The translations under genes were made by a program, and so were the position numbers. Of a DNA stretch of 64,000 bases, positions 62,726 to 64,000 are shown in pieces. The first letter of the stretch is position 1; every line of letters starts with the position of its first letter. Under the pieces are notes generated by a model that saw nothing but the letters and a program-made list of their open reading frames with translations, was not told the DNA's origin and did not search any database. Source of the stretch: Staphylococcus saprophyticus subsp. saprophyticus ATCC 15305 = NCTC 7292 (GTDB taxonomy: Bacteria; Bacillota; Bacilli; Staphylococcales; Staphylococcaceae); the NCBI RefSeq assembly GCF_000010125.1, contig NC_007350.1:2418001-2482000 (forward strand). Reading direction: 5' to 3'.

Positions 62726-64000
62726 TGGTGCGATTGGAACCATTCTATATTCAGAAGGTCTAGATACATGCCCAGAAGCCTATAATATTACACATCCAGA
62801 TAAAGTGGCGCGCATTCATCGTTCTTATATAGACGCTGGTGCCGATATTATTCAAACCAATACGTATGGTGCTAATTTTGAAAAGTTAAAACCTTTTGGT
62901 CTTGAGCATAAAGTTAAAGACATTCACTACGCAGCAGTAGAAATTGCTAAACAAGCTGCAAACGACGACACCTTTATTTTAGGCACAGTAGGTGGATTCA
63001 GGGGTATCAAACAAGAAGATTTAGAATTATCATCGATTCAATATCATACAGAAATACAAATTGAGACATTAATCGATGCAGGTGTTGATGGCATTCTATT
63101 TGAAACATATTACGATTTAGAAGAGCTTACAACCATTATCAAAGCTACTAAACGTAAATATGATATTCCGATTATTGCTCAAATCACGGCTTTAAATACA
63201 AACTATTTAAGAAATGGTACTGAAATCAATACAGCCTTGCAACAAGTTGTTAAGAGCGGTGCTGATATTGTTGGACTGAATTGTCATCACGGTCCCCACC
63301 ATATGCAACAATCGTTTTCACATATTGAACTGCCCGATGGTGCTTATCTATCATGTTATCCAAACGCAAGTTTATTAGATATTGAAAATAGTCAATTTAA
63401 ATATAGTGATAATGCAGCTTATTTTGGAAAAGTAGCTGAGCAACTCATCAATGAAGGCGTTCGTTTAATTGGCGGCTGTTGTGGCACGACACCTGAGCAT
63501 ATTCAATACATCAAATCATCGGTCTCAGATTTAAAACCGGTAAACCAAAAAAATGTCATTCCTATCGCTAAATATACGGGTCATTCGGAGAAACCAACAC
63601 AAAAACAAAATCTAACATCAAAGGTTAAACACAGACCTACAATTATCGTTGAACTAGATACACCGAAACATCTTGACACAGACTTATTTTTCAGAAATAT
63701 CAAAAAACTCGACGATGCCAAGATTGATGCCGTAACCTTAGCTGATAATTCGTTAGCCACAGTAAGAATCAGTAATGTTGCCGCAGCGAGTATCATTAAA
63801 CAACAATATGACATCGAACCTTTAGTCCATATCACTTGTCGTGATCGCAATTTGATTGGCTTACAATCACATTTACTTGGCCTATCACTCTTAGGTATTA
63901 ATGAAATTTTGACCATTACAGGTGATCCTTCAAAGATTGGGCACCTTCCAGGCGCAACCAATGTATACGATGTGAATTCTAAAGGGTTAACTGAAATTGC
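62679..64000 (+). CDS. metF: Bifunctional homocysteine S-methyltransferase / methylenetetrahydrofolate reductase (5' part)
   Basis: ATG at 62679 with AAGGAGG upstream inside the 3' end of metC; open to the window end (440 codons). Domain 1 (about 1-290) is a homocysteine methyltransferase: VADGAIGTILYSEG, TNTYGANF, GLNCHHGP and the zinc site GGCCGTTPEHI. A linker leads to domain 2, an MTHFR barrel starting RPTIIVELDTPKHLD and containing HITCRDRN and ILTITGDPSKIG. In S. aureus the equivalent gene is followed by metE, outside this window. Confidence 0.93.
   Translation, partial: MSQLLDKLKHNILVADGAIGTILYSEGLDTCPEAYNITHPDKVARIHRSYIDAGADIIQTNTYGANFEKLKPFGLEHKVKDIHYAAVEIAKQAANDDTFILGTVGGFRGIKQEDLELSSIQYHTEIQIETLIDAGVDGILFETYYDLEELTTIIKATKRKYDIPIIAQITALNTNYLRNGTEINTALQQVVKSGADIVGLNCHHGPHHMQQSFSHIELPDGAYLSCYPNASLLDIENSQFKYSDNAAYFGKVAEQLINEGVRLIGGCCGTTPEHIQYIKSSVSDLKPVNQKNVIPIAKYTGHSEKPTQKQNLTSKVKHRPTIIVELDTPKHLDTDLFFRNIKKLDDAKIDAVTLADNSLATVRISNVAAASIIKQQYDIEPLVHITCRDRNLIGLQSHLLGLSLLGINEILTITGDPSKIGHLPGATNVYDVNSKGLTEI

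Overview
The window is a low-GC Firmicute chromosome segment and almost certainly Staphylococcus. Supporting signs are the gene set (rpsF-ssb-rpsR, ychF, DUF951, mscS, parB, and a T-box followed by metI-metC-metF), strong AGGAGG-type ribosome binding sites, TTG starts, and staphylococcal interspersed repeats beginning 'GTGGGACAGAAATC'. A complete assimilatory sulfate-reduction operon and the HypR/MerA pair fit the S. saprophyticus/xylosus/cohnii group better than S. aureus, but the species cannot be fixed from sequence alone. The methionine, parB and rpsF genes place the segment near the replication origin.

Layout. 0-20.5 kb is accessory sequence made of short transcription units: a histidine phosphatase, a PepSY membrane protein, a LysE exporter, a guanidine-I riboswitch over two broken SMR exporter genes, the hypR-merA oxidative-stress pair, a membrane-anchored poly-gamma-glutamate hydrolase-like protein, a KtrB-type K+ transporter, an Lrp regulator, a LysM amidase, and a PaiB-like protein. 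Two paralogous DUF4870-YxeA cassettes lie at 1.5-2.4 kb and 17.7-18.6 kb. At 18.7-20.45 kb there is an unusual cluster of very small genes encoding two amphipathic peptides, on opposite strands, and several small membrane proteins. 20.5-25.3 kb is the conserved core: rpsR, ssb, rpsF, a GH25 lysozyme-like secreted protein, ychF, DUF951, mscS.

25.3-59.0 kb separates mscS from parB, which are adjacent in S. aureus as I recall it, so about 33 kb appears to be inserted or relocated here. It holds a tiny-peptide locus (25.8-26.3 kb), mpsABC for CO2/bicarbonate supply with an attenuator-like leader, a two-gene threonine/serine exporter, arsRB without arsC, an acyl-CoA synthetase, an MFS efflux pump, formate dehydrogenase, adenosine deaminase, and the nine-gene sulfate assimilation operon (cysH, cysJ, cysI, cobA, cbiX, a Met8-like gene, a TauE-family transporter, sat, cysC). 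That operon takes sulfate to sulfide and makes the siroheme needed by sulfite reductase. Flavohemoglobin (hmp) follows upstream. 59.0-64 kb is core again: parB, the long methionine T-box, then metI, metC and the start of metF.

Gene decay is common. At least eleven loci carry frameshifts, nonsense codons, lost starts or truncations. Several are one-base changes, some in short homopolymers, where sequencing error is possible; others are clear nonsense mutations or truncations.
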